DNA of 5,923 nucleotides, taken from assembly GCA_018695085.1 (NCBI GenBank), contig JABHOU010000209.1, forward strand, positions 1 to 5,923, read 5' to 3'. This document shows positions 5,556 to 5,923 of this stretch, one piece after another. The notes under the pieces are model-generated. The model worked only from the letters and a program-made list of their open reading frames with translations. It did no database searches and was not told where the DNA came from. Origin of the DNA: Opitutia bacterium. Its GTDB lineage: Bacteria; Verrucomicrobiota; Verrucomicrobiia; Opitutales; Seribacteraceae. Numbering within the stretch: position 1 is the stretch's first letter; every line of letters starts with the position of its first letter. A program made the translations under genes and the position numbers.

Positions 5556-5923
5556 TCAGCGCTCACCGTAAACCGGTGGTTTCCAGTCTTTCGGCAGCTT
5601 ACCCCGGGGAGGTGTGCCGAGTGCATCGGCAGGAATAGGACGATTCTTGAGCGTGAGGATAGGCAGATCGTCGGGGAGGTGCTTGATCAGCATGTCCTTG
5701 AACTCGATCGTCATGGGTGGGCCCTTGTGCAATTGCAGGGCGAGCACACCGTCGAGAGCCCTGCCCTTCTCGTCGAGGTCGATGATGTCGCCGGTGGGAT
5801 GCCCGTCGATCCAGTGACGGTGGCGGTTGCCCTCGACCAGAATGCGGTACTCATGCCACTCGCCGGGAGCGAATTCCTTGACCTCCAATTTGCCCACCAC
5901 CCAGCGGTCGCCCTTTGGGTCGA
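5556..5923 (-). CDS. DUF1080 (3-keto-disaccharide hydrolase domain) protein, C-terminal fragment (5' end outside window)
   Basis: The frame is open from the right edge to TGA at 5556-5558, giving about 122 codons of the C-terminal part. A GTG at 5898-5900 is an internal valine, not a start, because the frame continues upstream with DPKGDRW. Family landmarks are EWHEYRILVEGNRHRHWIDG (the family pattern W-x-Y-x-I-x-V-x-G-N-x-H-x-x-x-G), then GVLALQLHKGPPM and IEFKDMLIKHL. These are the late strands of a concanavalin-like beta-sandwich. Members are usually exported; some hydrolyse 3-keto-glycosides made by sugar 3-dehydrogenases. An uncommonly long, proline-rich tail of about 39 residues follows the domain (5559-5675; TPPRGKLPKDWKPPVYGER at the end). 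The N-terminus, any signal peptide and other domains are outside the window, so the full architecture is unknown. Confidence 0.88.
   Translation of the reverse strand, partial: DPKGDRWVVGKLEVKEFAPGEWHEYRILVEGNRHRHWIDGHPTGDIIDLDEKGRALDGVLALQLHKGPPMTIEFKDMLIKHLPDDLPILTLKNRPIPADALGTPPRGKLPKDWKPPVYGER

Noticed and set aside
5898..5900. GTG as the start of a 114-residue small protein
   Set aside because: The same frame continues upstream to the window edge with residues fitting the DUF1080 domain, so this is an internal valine in a truncated gene.

Overview
The window looks like a piece of a chromosome from the Planctomycetota-Verrucomicrobiota (PVC) group, most likely a verrucomicrobium. The reasons are family content: a PSCyt1/DUF1549/DUF1553 haem protein with an embedded beta-sandwich module, a Tat-exported sugar isomerase-like TIM barrel, a secreted SGNH hydrolase of the kind repeated in planctomycete and verrucomicrobial genomes, and a DUF1080 (3-keto-disaccharide hydrolase) protein. 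Base composition is moderate (mid-50s % GC by eye, not computed). The assignment is by family resemblance only.

Layout. Bases 1-1805 (minus strand) are the N-terminal 601 codons of a PSCyt1-DUF1549-DUF1553 protein that runs off the left edge. Bases 1806-1951 are a 146-base divergent intergenic region holding two clear inverted repeats. Bases 1952-2851 (plus) encode a Tat-signal TIM-barrel isomerase/epimerase-like protein. After 54 bases, 2906-3781 (plus) encodes a complete PPK2-family polyphosphate:nucleotide phosphotransferase. Thirteen bases later it meets, tail to tail, a minus-strand pair: an EamA/DMT ten-helix transporter (3795-4754) downstream of a secreted SGNH/GDSL hydrolase (4798-5472). 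Upstream of that pair, on the same strand, the 3' end of a DUF1080 protein (5556-5923) runs off the right edge. There is no tRNA, rRNA, CRISPR array or insertion sequence, and no stretch over 300 bases lacks a gene.

How the parts fit. Four of the six genes carry export signals or belong to families that are usually exported, and these families are linked to polysaccharide or glycoside turnover outside the cytoplasm. The Tat-exported TIM barrel and the DUF1080 protein together could handle 3-keto-sugars, but they lie on opposite strands about 2.7 kb apart and both families are abundant in this group, so the link is an inference. PPK2 and the transporter look like ordinary housekeeping or accessory functions. 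I found no wholly new system. The most distinctive signals are the paired inverted repeats in the divergent region, the lectin-like module at the PSCyt1 C-terminal side, and an altered spacing of the Asp-His catalytic block in the SGNH hydrolase.
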